Assembly (NCBI GenBank): GCA_016201575.1
Contig: JACQCN010000198.1
Coordinates: 1-16,413 of the forward strand
Length of the DNA stretch: 16,413 nucleotides
DNA from: Candidatus Rokuibacteriota bacterium
GTDB lineage: Bacteria; Methylomirabilota; Methylomirabilia; Rokubacteriales; CSP1-6
Direction: 5' to 3'
In this document: in pieces, positions 7,047 to 13,983 of the stretch
How positions within the stretch are numbered: position 1 is the stretch's first letter
How the letters are laid out: each line of letters starts with the position of its first letter
Translations under genes and position numbers: made by a program
The notes under the pieces: generated by a model
The model's input: only the letters and a program-made list of their open reading frames with translations
What the model was told of the DNA's origin: nothing
Databases searched by the model: none

Positions 7047-7272
7047 GACAGAGGAGGAAGGCGCAATCCTCAGTCGTGGCCGTTCACCGTAGGGGAGGTC
7101 AGGGATGGAAACGCCGCCGGACTTCTCAGCGCGCCGTCGGTCGTGAGGCGGACGGCGCAGCAGTAGCACGACCGACAAGCTCCCGACTTTTGCCGGGAGG
7201 CGCAGGCAACTGCGCACAACGTGAAAGCTCGGTGGACGGCAGACCGGTTCCCGCCCACCGAGCTATTTTTTT
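7047..7272 (+). ncRNA. Candidate structured small RNA (or leader RNA) of about 225 nt
   Basis: Between a TTGACA promoter and a U-tract terminator lies a run of perfect stems. GTCGGTCGTG at 7136-7145 pairs with 7167-7176 (10 bp). CTCCCG at 7180-7185 pairs with 7194-7199. GCGCAG at 7200-7205 pairs with 7210-7215 around a GCAA (GNRA) tetraloop. AGCTCGGTGG at 7226-7235 pairs with 7255-7264 (10 bp) and is followed by seven Ts. A weaker GAGGA/TCCTC stem lies at 7054-7071. No reading frame here looks coding. I compared it by eye with SRP RNA, 6S, tmRNA, RNase P and common riboswitches and found no convincing match; a GGTCAGG near 7087 recalls SRP RNA, but the pairing around it fails. It could be a free sRNA or a terminating leader for the hydrolase gene at 7317. 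Confidence 0.5.
7226..7272 (+). terminator. Strong intrinsic terminator
   Basis: A perfect 10-bp stem (7226-7235 with 7255-7264) encloses a 19-nt loop and is followed by A and seven Ts at 7266-7272. It is the only clear U-tract terminator in the window and ends the noncoding unit that starts near 7047. Confidence 0.85.
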
Positions 7273-7277
7273 GCCGG

Positions 7278-7283
7278 TAGAAT
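7278..7283 (+). promoter_or_regulatory. Possible -10 box for the hydrolase/oxidoreductase pair
   Basis: TAGAAT (5 of 6 to consensus) lies 5 bp after the terminator U-tract and 34 bp before the ATG at 7317. No -35 is recognisable at 16-18 bp. If functional, the gene pair does not depend on read-through of the terminator. Confidence 0.4.
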
Positions 7284-7316
7284 AGCCTCCGGTCAGATTC
7301 CCCGAGGAGGCTGCCC

Positions 7317-8111
7317 ATGAAGGTCACCGCCAACGGCATCAGCATGCGCTACACCCTCGACGGCCCCGTGTCCGCCCCCGTGCTGACGCTCAGCCACTCG
7401 CTCGCCACCGATCTCTCGATGTGGGACCCCCAGATGCCCGCGCTCACCGCCCGCTACCGCGTGCTGCGCTACGACACCCGGGGGCACGGCGGGACCGACG
7501 CGCCCGCCGGCGCCTACACCCTCGAGCAGCTCGCCGCCGACGCCCGCGCCCTCCTCCGGGCGCTCGGCATCCAGAAGACCCACTGGATCGGGCTCTCGAT
7601 GGGCGGCATGATCGGGCAGACCCTCGCGCTGGAGACGCCGGGGGCGCTGGCGAGCCTCGCGCTCTGCGACACCTCGAGCCGGGTCCCCCCGGAAGCGAAG
7701 CCGCTCTGGAGTGACCGCATCCGCACCGCCGAGACCCACGGCATGGAGCCGCTGGTGGAGCCGACGATCGGCCGCTGGTTCACGCCGCCGTTCCGCGCCC
7801 AGCGCGCGGAGGTCGTCGACCTGGTGCGGGCGATGATCCGCCGGACCGACCCGCGCGGCTACGTGGGCTGCTGCCACGCGATCGCCGCGCTCGACCTGAC
7901 CGACCGCCTCGGCGCGATCCGGCTCCCCACGCTGGTGGTGGTGGGCGAGGAAGACCAGGGCACGCCGGTGGCGGCGTCCCGCGCGATCCAGGCGCAGGTC
8001 GAGGGCGCGGAGCTGGTCATCATCAAGTCGGCGTCGCACCTGTCGAACATGGAACAGGCCGAGGAGTTCACGCGCGCGATCACGGGGTTCCTGGCCCGGG
8101 TCGGGGCATGA
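7317..8111 (+). CDS. Alpha/beta-hydrolase, 3-oxoadipate enol-lactonase (PcaD)-like
   Basis: This 264-residue cytoplasmic alpha/beta-hydrolase has the nucleophile elbow GLSMGG with Ser94. The likely acid is Asp213 in VGEEDQGTP and the likely base is His241 in SASHLSNME. The oxyanion-side segment is LSHSLATDLSMWDPQ, and DTRGHGGTDAP follows. The layout and length match 3-oxoadipate enol-lactonases and related esterases, which cleave lactone or ester bonds. No other beta-ketoadipate gene is nearby, so the substrate is open. The ATG has a GAGGAGG Shine-Dalgarno sequence at 7304-7310. The next gene, a luciferase-like oxidoreductase, starts within its stop (ATGA), so the two probably act on the same compound. 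Confidence 0.88.
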   Translation: MKVTANGISMRYTLDGPVSAPVLTLSHSLATDLSMWDPQMPALTARYRVLRYDTRGHGGTDAPAGAYTLEQLAADARALLRALGIQKTHWIGLSMGGMIGQTLALETPGALASLALCDTSSRVPPEAKPLWSDRIRTAETHGMEPLVEPTIGRWFTPPFRAQRAEVVDLVRAMIRRTDPRGYVGCCHAIAALDLTDRLGAIRLPTLVVVGEEDQGTPVAASRAIQAQVEGAELVIIKSASHLSNMEQAEEFTRAITGFLARVGA

Positions 8112-9031
8112 TCTCCCGCGTCCCGCTCGCCGTCGCGATCCCCCAGACCTCGCTGGCGGGCCGCGTGGAGCCCCGGCACGTCCGCGAGTACCTGGCGCGC
8201 GCCGAGGCGCTGGGGTTCGAGAGCGCGTGGGTCGTCGAGCAGATCCTGGGCCGGATCGCGAGCCTCGAGCCCGTCGAGCTGCTCGCGTACGCGGCCGCGG
8301 TGACCCGGCGGATCCGGCTGGGCTCTGCCGTGCTCCTCACCGCGCTGCGCAGCCCGGCGCACGCGGCCAAGAGCCTGGCGACGCTGGACCAGCTCAGCGA
8401 CGGCCGCCTCGTCGTGGGCGTCGGGCTCGGCGGCAACACGCCCCTTTACCCGGCCTTCGGAGTCCCGACCGAGGGAAGGGCCGCGCGCTTCGCCGAGGGC
8501 ATCCAGGTGATGAAGCGGCTCTGGACAGAGCCGCGAGTGACATTCGAGGGCCGGTTCTGGACGCTCCGGGACGCGGCGATGGAGCCCAAGCCCGTGCAGA
8601 AGCCCCACCCGCCGCTCTGGTTCGGCGCCCACCACCCGAACGCCCTCCGCCGCGCGGTGGCGCTGGGCGACGGCTTCATGGGGGCGGGCTCGGCGTCGAC
8701 GGCGACGTTCGTCGACGAGGTCCGCACGCTGGGCGCGATCCTCGCCGAGGCCGGGCGCGATCCGGCGAGCTTCGGGGTCGGCAAGCGCGTCTACATCGCG
8801 GTGGACGCCGATCGCGAACGGGCGGCGGCGCGGCTCGCCGACTGGTTCGGCGCATTCTACGGGAGCCGCGAGCTCGCCGAGCGCGTCTCGGTCTGGGGGC
8901 CGCCCGAGGAGTGCGTGGAGCGCCTCCGCGAGATCGTGGCCGGCGGCGCCCGGCTCCTCATGCTCAATCCCGTCTTCGACGAGCTGGACCAGCTCGAGCG
9001 CTTCGCCGCGGAGATCGCCCCGAAGCTCTGA
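8108..9031 (+). CDS. LLM-class flavin-dependent oxidoreductase
   Basis: This 307-residue protein belongs to the bacterial-luciferase-like (LLM) superfamily, TIM-barrel enzymes using FMN or F420 for monooxygenation or hydride transfer. Visible family features are LGFESAWVVEQ (35-45), the strand RIRLGSAVLLTALRSP (68-83), LDQLSDGRLVVGVGLGG (93-109) and the later KPHPPLWFGAHHP (165-177). The C-terminal WGPPEECVERLREIVAGGARLLMLNP also fits. Whether FMN or F420 is used cannot be decided from the sequence alone. The ATG start overlaps the hydrolase stop by 4 bp, a typical sign of translational coupling, and suggests an oxidise-then-hydrolyse pathway for a small organic substrate. Confidence 0.9.
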   Translation: MISRVPLAVAIPQTSLAGRVEPRHVREYLARAEALGFESAWVVEQILGRIASLEPVELLAYAAAVTRRIRLGSAVLLTALRSPAHAAKSLATLDQLSDGRLVVGVGLGGNTPLYPAFGVPTEGRAARFAEGIQVMKRLWTEPRVTFEGRFWTLRDAAMEPKPVQKPHPPLWFGAHHPNALRRAVALGDGFMGAGSASTATFVDEVRTLGAILAEAGRDPASFGVGKRVYIAVDADRERAAARLADWFGAFYGSRELAERVSVWGPPEECVERLREIVAGGARLLMLNPVFDELDQLERFAAEIAPKL

Positions 9032-9034
9032 GTC

Positions 9035-9115
9035 CCTCCGATGCGTCCCCCAGGAGCGAGTGCGCCGTCGGAGCCGGCGCTCGAATACGCGGCGTCAGGG
9101 GCGCGATTGGTTCAC
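9035..9115 (+). repeat. Intergenic repeat, copy 1
   Basis: This 81-bp stretch directly after the LLM gene aligns with 16294-16375. The 44-bp core 9072-9115 matches 16332-16375 at 39 of 44 positions, and all five differences are transitions. The shared 5' part begins CCTCCG, which in the right-hand copy is one arm of a terminator hairpin; here the other arm is missing. Confidence 0.75.
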
Positions 9116-9142
9116 GGCTCTGAGCGCATCTTCGCGCCGCCA

Positions 9143-9159
9143 ACCGGGCCGCGCCCGGT
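9143..9159 (+). terminator. GC-rich hairpin, possible terminator of the hydrolase/LLM unit
   Basis: ACCGGGC at 9143-9149 pairs with GCCCGGT at 9153-9159 around a 3-nt loop, 112 bp beyond the LLM stop. There is no U-tract, so this is a weak call. Confidence 0.25.
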
Positions 9160-9438
9160 GTCTCGCGTGGGCGGCGACGGGGGTCCATCGCCAAAAACCG
9201 CGTCCGACTCGCTGGACGACGATCCATGCTCTTGCGACAGGCCCAGCACGCCAGGAGACCGGTGGGCCGCTGGTGCGACGCAAGGCAGGCGGCATCCTCA
9301 GGCCATCGGCCCGCCACGGAAGGAGCTGGAGCTCGGCGCGGGACGGAGAACGGCCTGACGAAAGGAGAGTGCCCTGACATAGCGCTGTCGCGGAGGGCGG
9401 GGTGGCCGCGATGTTCCAGCGGCATTTCGCGGCGCACG

Positions 9439-9450
9439 CGTCGTACGACG
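9439..9450. promoter_or_regulatory. 12-bp palindrome, possible operator
   Basis: CGTCGTACGACG is a perfect palindrome. A -10-like TATCAT (5 of 6) follows at 9461-9466, placing the palindrome where a repressor could cover the -35 region. No gene obviously starts downstream before the acetamidase at 9815. Confidence 0.3.
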
Positions 9451-9567
9451 TCGAGTAGCATATCATCACGGTGGAGGCGCGCCCCCTGGATCCGCCTTGT
9501 AGCGCGATGCCGGGAGCGCGGACGGCGGACCGGCGCCAGGGAGCGGCCGCGGTGCGCTCGGCCGTGA

Positions 9568-9596
9568 TTGCCGACCGGCTCGCCGTCCCGTATGAT
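9568..9596 (+). promoter_or_regulatory. Probable promoter of the acetamidase gene
   Basis: TTGCCG at 9568-9573 (4 of 6) and TATGAT at 9591-9596 (5 of 6) are separated by exactly 17 bp. The predicted start near 9603 would give a leader of about 210 nt before the acetamidase ATG. Confidence 0.45.
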
Positions 9597-9631
9597 GCTG
9601 AGCACTTCCCGATGAAGGGGGGCCGCGGGCC

Positions 9632-9659
9632 GTCACATGATCAGGCGAATGATCGTGAC
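9632..9659 (+). other. Bulged hairpin in the acetamidase leader
   Basis: GTCAC (9632-9636) pairs with GTGAC (9655-9659) and GATCA (9639-9643) pairs with TGATC (9650-9654) around a GGCGAA loop. A two-base AT bulge sits on the left side. It lies about 30 nt into the predicted leader, followed by a smaller CTCCG/CGGAG stem near 9670-9684. A regulatory role is possible but unproven. Confidence 0.35.
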
Positions 9660-9814
9660 CGGGGGAGACTCCGCAGGACGGAGCCGTCGGACTCGTGGGC
9701 CACCGGACTCGACGCGCTATACCCTTGGTCAACGCCCGGACCTGACGATGGCGTACCTCTCTCGACAGGGCCCGACGACGAGTGCACTCCACTGGTGGAA
9801 CAAGCGAGGGCACC

Positions 9815-11092
9815 ATGTGCTTCATTCACTCGGATCACGGCATGTCTCGGCGGAGCTTCATCCAGCAGTTCTCGGTAGGCACGGCCGCGGCCGCGGCCTT
9901 GGCCGGGGTCGGCGCAAGACTGGCCGCGGCGGGCGAGGGCGTGTCCGCTCCCGGCGTGGGGAGGCCGGACGTGGTCATCCCCGTCGCGGATAGCGATGTC
10001 ACGACGGTCGATGGCTTCTCGAAGACGCTGCACAACCGCTGGAACCAGGATATTCCTCCCGTGGTCACGGTCCGTGAGGGCCGGGCGGTCCAGTTCCTGT
10101 GCCGGGACGCCCTCGATATCGGCACGGCGGCCCAGACGCTCACGCCCAGCGGTATCCTCACGCTCGATCTCGGGAAGGTGCATCCGCTCACGGGGCCCGT
10201 CTCCGTCGAAGGCGCGAAGCCCGGGGACGTCCTCGAAGTCGAGATCCTCGACGTCGCACCGCTCGTGGACTTCGGATACGTCACCATCGGGCCGGCCCTG
10301 GGGCTGTTCGGGGGCCTCCGGCCCGATATCCTCGCGCCGTTCCACCAGTTCACCGAGGCCTCCCAGCTCAGCGACCCGAATCCGGGCAAGGTTCCCGGCG
10401 CCCTTCCCGAGGATCAGCCGTACAATTCCGGTTCGCCGTTCGTCCAGCTCTTCACCTTCGAGAAGGGACAGCGGACGGGCTTCGCGCAGTTCGTCGGCAA
10501 GGACACGGGGAAAAAGGCGAAGATCCCGCTCGCGCCGTTCATGGGCGTCTACGGCGTCGCGCCGCTGCGGAAGGGCATGTACCGAACCGTCCCGCCCAAC
10601 GTCAACGGCGGAATGGGCGGCAACATGGACATCAAGCAGTTCACCAAGGGCTCGAGACTCTATTTCCCCGTCCTCACCGAGGGCGCGAAGTTCTCCGCCG
10701 GCGACGGCCACATGGCGCAGGGCGACGGGGAAGTGTGCGTGACCGCCATCGAGACGCTGATGGCCGTCACCTGCACCTTCAGGATCATCAGGGACACCAT
10801 CATCGAGTCGCCGCGGGCGATCGTCCCGGCGGCCGACCCGACCTCGGCCGGCCTGACCCCGGCGATGCTGGCGCAAGGCTTCTATCACACCACCGGCGTG
10901 GGGCCGGATCTGATGGAGAACGCGAAGCGGGCGGTGCGGGACATGATCGAGTGGCTGGTCGTGGACCAGGGCCTGAGTCTCCACGAGGCCTACGCCATCT
11001 GCAGCGTGGCGGGGGATCTCAAGATCAGTGAGGTGGTCGACATCCCGAACTGGATCGTGTCGATGACCGTACCGCGAGGGATATTCGGGTAG
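9815..11092 (+). CDS. Tat-exported acetamidase/formamidase family protein
   Basis: This 425-residue protein belongs to the FmdA/AmdA family, which hydrolyses short amides such as formamide or acetamide to ammonia and the acid. Family marks are HPLTGPVSVEGAKPGDVLEVEI, GGMGGNMD and FSAGDGHMAQGDGEVC, with a C-terminal region SLHEAYAICSVAGDLKISEVVD. The N-terminus is unusual: MSRRSFIQQFSVG followed by an Ala-rich hydrophobic stretch is a twin-arginine (Tat) signal, so the folded enzyme is probably exported. The ATG at 9815 is chosen because GCGAGGG lies just upstream; the GTG at 9782 and the ATG at 9842 are alternatives, and all three keep the twin arginines. The physiological substrate is unknown. 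A metal-transporter gene follows after a hairpin. Confidence 0.9.
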   Translation: MCFIHSDHGMSRRSFIQQFSVGTAAAAALAGVGARLAAAGEGVSAPGVGRPDVVIPVADSDVTTVDGFSKTLHNRWNQDIPPVVTVREGRAVQFLCRDALDIGTAAQTLTPSGILTLDLGKVHPLTGPVSVEGAKPGDVLEVEILDVAPLVDFGYVTIGPALGLFGGLRPDILAPFHQFTEASQLSDPNPGKVPGALPEDQPYNSGSPFVQLFTFEKGQRTGFAQFVGKDTGKKAKIPLAPFMGVYGVAPLRKGMYRTVPPNVNGGMGGNMDIKQFTKGSRLYFPVLTEGAKFSAGDGHMAQGDGEVCVTAIETLMAVTCTFRIIRDTIIESPRAIVPAADPTSAGLTPAMLAQGFYHTTGVGPDLMENAKRAVRDMIEWLVVDQGLSLHEAYAICSVAGDLKISEVVDIPNWIVSMTVPRGIFG

Positions 11093-11120
11093 GCGTCGGT
11101 AGGCTCCTGGAGTAGACTTC

Positions 11121-11151
11121 GCCTGGGTCCGGCTACCGGCCGGACCCAGGC
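11121..11151 (+). terminator. Perfect 12-bp hairpin after the acetamidase gene
   Basis: GCCTGGGTCCGG at 11121-11132 pairs completely with CCGGACCCAGGC at 11140-11151 around a 7-nt loop, 29 bp after the acetamidase stop. No U-tract follows. It probably separates the acetamidase from the transporter gene. Confidence 0.6.
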
Positions 11152-11188
11152 CACCGGGGCCGCACGAGCAGCGGCGACGCCTTGCGGG

Positions 11189-12055
11189 GTGCGGACTGGC
11201 AGGAGTATCTTCCACGCTCATGGACTGTCCCGTTCGCGAGGATCGAGCGCCCTGATCACGCTGCTGTCCTTCGTCTCGCTGGGGTTCTTTCTCGGGATGC
11301 GTCACGCCACCGATCCCGACCACGTCATCGCCATCAGCACCATCGTGAGCCGTCAGCGGACGATGTGGAGCGCCGCCGCGATCGGCACGGTGTGGGGGAT
11401 CGGGCACACGCTCACGATCGTCGTCGTGGGCGGCGCCATCATCCTGTTCAGCGTGGTGATCCCGCCGCGCCTCGGGCTCTCGATGGAGATGGCCGTGGCC
11501 CTGATGCTGGTCGTCCTCGGCCTGTGGAACCTGACGGGCGTGCTCCAGTGGGTTCAGGGGCTCTTCGCCGCGGGCCGGCCCGGCGGCCTGCACGCGCACG
11601 CCCACAGCCACGGCGACTACAGCCACAGCCACCCGCACGGGCACGAGCTCGACAGCCACGGCCACGGCGAGGACGAGACGCCGCAGGCGTGGCTGGACCG
11701 GCAGCTCGGCCGCCTGGGCGTCTACCAGGTCGTCCGCCCGCTCGTCGTCGGCGTCGTCCACGGGCTGGCGGGGTCGGCGGCGATCGCGCTCCTCGTCCTG
11801 GCGACGATCCGCAACCCGTGGCTGGCGATCACGTACCTGCTGCTCTTCGGCCTCGGCACCGTCGCCGGCATGATGCTGATCACCGTCGCGATCGCGGCGC
11901 CGCTGGCGTACGGCGCGAACCGGTTCGAGCGATTGGGCCGGCCCCTCCGCCTGGCCTCGGGCCTCCTGAGCCTCGGGTTCGGGCTCTTTCTCGTGTACCG
12001 GGTCGGGTTCGTGGGGGGGCTTTTCACGGGTCACCCCCGCTGGGTTCCGCAGTAA
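11189..12055 (+). CDS. NicO/UreH-type metal (nickel/cobalt) transporter
   Basis: This inner-membrane protein of up to 288 residues has about six hydrophobic segments. It carries the HX4DH signature of nickel/cobalt permeases in segment one: LGMRHATDPDH, with H39, D44 and H45. A second motif WGIGHTLTI at 69-77 and VHGLAGSAA at 190-198 fit the UreH/NicO branch. Between segments three and four lies a loop very rich in His (about 135-160), a likely metal-binding stretch. The start is uncertain: the GTG at 11189 has a poor Shine-Dalgarno sequence, and no in-frame ATG exists until M37, inside segment one. No urease or hydrogenase gene is in view, so nickel, cobalt or another divalent metal remain possible. 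It may supply metal to the amidase next door, but that is speculation. Confidence 0.82.
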   Translation: MRTGRSIFHAHGLSRSRGSSALITLLSFVSLGFFLGMRHATDPDHVIAISTIVSRQRTMWSAAAIGTVWGIGHTLTIVVVGGAIILFSVVIPPRLGLSMEMAVALMLVVLGLWNLTGVLQWVQGLFAAGRPGGLHAHAHSHGDYSHSHPHGHELDSHGHGEDETPQAWLDRQLGRLGVYQVVRPLVVGVVHGLAGSAAIALLVLATIRNPWLAITYLLLFGLGTVAGMMLITVAIAAPLAYGANRFERLGRPLRLASGLLSLGFGLFLVYRVGFVGGLFTGHPRWVPQ

Positions 12056-12060
12056 CGGGC

Positions 12061-12238
12061 GCCGGCCGCTCAGAAAGGCGCAGATGCGAGGCGGCCGCAG
12101 TTCGAGCTGAGCGCCGGCGGCGCGAGGCGAGTCCCGAATTGATCTGGGGCTCGGCTCGCCACCGGCTGCGCCTCGCAAGGCCATGCAGGGAGGAGCGGCC
12201 GAGCCAACGACGCAGATGCGGCTTTTTCAGCGGCCGGC
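12061..12238. mobile_element. MITE-like palindromic element with 28-bp inverted ends
   Basis: The ends at 12061-12088 and 12211-12238 are inverted copies matching at 23 of 28 positions, the outer ten bases (GCCGGCCGCT) exactly. Inner segments also pair (CGGCCGC, GCGAGGCG), so the whole 178 bp is a long imperfect palindrome able to fold as RNA or cruciform. CGCAGATGCG occurs exactly in both ends. There is no ORF of its own and no clear target-site duplication; GGGC lies close to both sides but is not flush on the right. It starts 5 bp after the transporter stop and could also act as its terminator (GGCTTTTTCAGC near the right end). Confidence 0.55.
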
Positions 12239-12245
12239 GAGGGCA

Positions 12246-12273
12246 TTGACACTCGACTTGGCGCGAGTATAGT
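12246..12273 (+). promoter_or_regulatory. Strong promoter of the exported-protein operon
   Basis: Consensus TTGACA (12246-12251), a 16-bp spacer and TATAGT (12268-12273, 5 of 6) make this the best promoter match in the window. The predicted start near 12280 leaves an 80-nt leader before the ATG at 12360. The promoter begins 7 bp after the MITE-like element. Confidence 0.75.
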
Positions 12274-12359
12274 GCGGTCCCATCAGCGCCGGCCGGCGGT
12301 GTCGGCGCGGTGGTCTCTGCCGTGAGGGCCTCGCCGGGTCCCTCGGCGGGGGAGGTCCG

Positions 12360-12899
12360 ATGACCCGTAGAAGAGCGGTCCTGGGCGGCGTGGTGGTGCT
12401 GGGGCTCGGTGGGGTCCTGGCCTTCGCGATCGTCCACGAGGCCACCGTCAGCCGCGCGGCGGCGCCCCGTCCGGTCCCGCCCGGCGCCCCGCGGCCCGCG
12501 CTCACCGCCGCCGAGGAGGCCTACGCCGCGGCGTTGTGGCCGATCCACAGCGAGGTGAAGGTGAGCGCCCTCCGGATGACCTTCGGGGGCCTGTCCTACA
12601 AGATGAAGGAGATCGACCGCGCCACCCTCAGGGCACGCGTCGAGGCGGCGCGCCAGACCTACCACAAGGCCGCTCTCCGCATCCGCGCGCTGCAGCCGCC
12701 GCCGTCGCTCGAGAAGGTCCACGCGGAGTATGCCGAGGCGGTCCATCTCTACGAGCAGTCCGCCGCGGAGATGGGGAAGGTGTTCAAGGACGGACGGGAC
12801 GACCATCTCCTCGCCGCCTATCCGCTGAGCCGGGAGGCGGGCGAGAAGATGCTGCGGGCGGGCGACGTGCTGTGGCCCGGCGAGTACGTCCCGAACTGA
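12360..12899 (+). CDS. Small exported or membrane-anchored helical protein, function unknown
   Basis: This 179-residue protein starts with MTRRRAVLGGVVVLGLGGVLAFAIV, an Arg-rich start plus a hydrophobic segment that acts as a signal peptide or anchor. A Pro/Ala-rich linker (about 34-50) follows. The remainder is predicted to be long amphipathic helices (EEAYAAALWPIHSEV, RARVEAARQTYHKAALRIRAL, KVHAEYAEAVHLYEQSAAEM), suggesting a periplasmic helical bundle. It has no cysteine and no CXXCH, so it is not a cytochrome c'. I do not recognise the family. It is the first gene behind a strong promoter and 91 bp upstream of the lactonase-like gene. GGGGGAGG precedes the ATG. Confidence 0.8.
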   Translation: MTRRRAVLGGVVVLGLGGVLAFAIVHEATVSRAAAPRPVPPGAPRPALTAAEEAYAAALWPIHSEVKVSALRMTFGGLSYKMKEIDRATLRARVEAARQTYHKAALRIRALQPPPSLEKVHAEYAEAVHLYEQSAAEMGKVFKDGRDDHLLAAYPLSREAGEKMLRAGDVLWPGEYVPN

Positions 12900-12990
12900 T
12901 GGGTCGAGGACCCGGAAAGGGAGGCGAGGCGACCACGAGCCGCGAGTGAAGTCGAGCTGATCCCCCAACCTGTTCCAGCGAGGGACGACG

Positions 12991-13983
12991 ATGAGCAAGC
13001 GAGTCAGAGTCCGGATGTTCCTGGCGCTGCTGGCGGTGGTCCTGCCCATGGGCGTGACGACGACCGCTCCCGCCCAGGCGCCGCAGTACTCGGTGTGGCT
13101 GGTGGAGAGCAGCCGCTTCATGGGCGTGCCGTTCGGCGCGTTCATGCCCGACCGGGCCTTCGTGCCGGGCAGCACCAACCCGATGAACAACATCAACACG
13201 GTCGACCTGCCCGTGAACATCGGCGTCATCAAGGGCGGGAAGGACATCGTGCTGTACGACTCCGGCTGGAAGCAGCAGGATTACCTCAAGATGACCGGTA
13301 GCGCGCACTGGGCGCCGCTCCCGCAGCAGCTCGCGCAGCTCGGCATCAGGCCCGAGCAGGTCACCAAGATCGTGATCGGCCACGGGCACTGGGACCACGC
13401 GGGCCAGCTCTCCGACTTCCCGAACGCGATCCTCTACGTGCAGCGCGAGGAGCTCCGCGGGATCGAGTGGGCGCTCAACTACCCGAACCCGCACATCGCC
13501 GCGGTCAACACCTCACCGGGCGGCTGCGCTCGCACCCCGGCCTGCGGCTACCCGCCGCTGACGGTCAACGAGATCTATGGCAAGGTGCTCGTCGGCAAGG
13601 CCGTGATCGTCGACGGCGAGATGGAGATCGCCCCGGGCCTCATCATCCACCCGGCGTTCCGCGCGCACACGGCGGGCTCCCAGCTCCTCGAGGTCAACAC
13701 CGCCATCGGCAAGATCGTCTTCGGCAGCGACGCCTACTCGGACTGGGAGGCCATCCGCGACTGGATGATCGCCAACCCGCAGCAGACGGACACGGTCCAG
13801 CAGTTCCTGGCCTACGAGAAGTGCTACAAGATCACGGGCGGCTACCAGAACTGCGTGGCCGCGCACGAGCCGCTGTCCTACACGGACAAGTACCCGCTCA
13901 CGAAGAACTCCTGGGTCGGCCCGAACGGCTCGCGGGCGGCCGAGGTCACTCTCGCGCCCGGGGAGAGATCGCGCAAGCCGTAG
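12991..13983 (+). CDS. Exported metallo-beta-lactamase-fold hydrolase, N-acyl homoserine lactonase-like
   Basis: This 330-residue protein has a signal peptide (about 1-30, cleavage plausible after APAQA). Its metallo-hydrolase core carries the HxHxDH metal motif GHGHWDHAG (H131, H133, D135, H136). Further ligand candidates are H226 in RAHTAGS, D247 in FGSDAY and H292 in AAHEP, the spacing seen in AHL lactonases that open the ring of quorum-sensing signals. Four cysteines (179, 185, 278, 288) could form disulfides in the periplasm. Known AHL lactonases are often cytoplasmic, so export and the insert near 163-190 suggest a different lactone or ester substrate. The ATG is preceded by GCGAGGGA. 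The stop shares one base with the next start (TAGTG). Confidence 0.9.
   Translation: MSKRVRVRMFLALLAVVLPMGVTTTAPAQAPQYSVWLVESSRFMGVPFGAFMPDRAFVPGSTNPMNNINTVDLPVNIGVIKGGKDIVLYDSGWKQQDYLKMTGSAHWAPLPQQLAQLGIRPEQVTKIVIGHGHWDHAGQLSDFPNAILYVQREELRGIEWALNYPNPHIAAVNTSPGGCARTPACGYPPLTVNEIYGKVLVGKAVIVDGEMEIAPGLIIHPAFRAHTAGSQLLEVNTAIGKIVFGSDAYSDWEAIRDWMIANPQQTDTVQQFLAYEKCYKITGGYQNCVAAHEPLSYTDKYPLTKNSWVGPNGSRAAEVTLAPGERSRKP

Larger units (their letters stand above)
9116..9814 (+). other. Long region without a recognisable gene
   Basis: About 700 bp separate the repeat from the acetamidase start. Several overlapping ORFs of 100-210 codons are open on both strands, but their translations are Arg/Pro/Ser-rich, show no recognisable domain and look like GC-rich chance frames. 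The stretch holds a small GC hairpin, a 12-bp palindrome next to a -10-like box, a plausible promoter and a bulged hairpin, listed separately. It could contain decayed genes that I cannot identify. Confidence 0.5.

Noticed and set aside
7085..7110. Possible SRP RNA, because of GGTCAGG followed by GGAA
   Set aside because: The bases that should pair around the GGAA tetraloop do not, and the conserved 3' side of helix 8 is missing.
7076..7285. A 69-codon ORF in the structured intergenic region
   Set aside because: It runs through the stems and the U-tract terminator, so it could not be fully transcribed from the promoter at 7012, and the peptide has no recognisable features.
9226..9878. ORFs of 105-135 codons before the acetamidase
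   Set aside because: Several frames are open at once, the translations are Arg/Pro/Ser-rich, and none shows a domain or a good ribosome site.
9641..12184. An 847-codon open frame on the minus strand
   Set aside because: It lies opposite the acetamidase and transporter genes, whose families are certain, and its translation is low-complexity without motifs.
13467..13982. Upstream extension of the Asp-box propeller frame
   Set aside because: It overlaps the lactonase-like gene and has no similarity of its own; the signal peptide and GTG at 13983 mark the real start.
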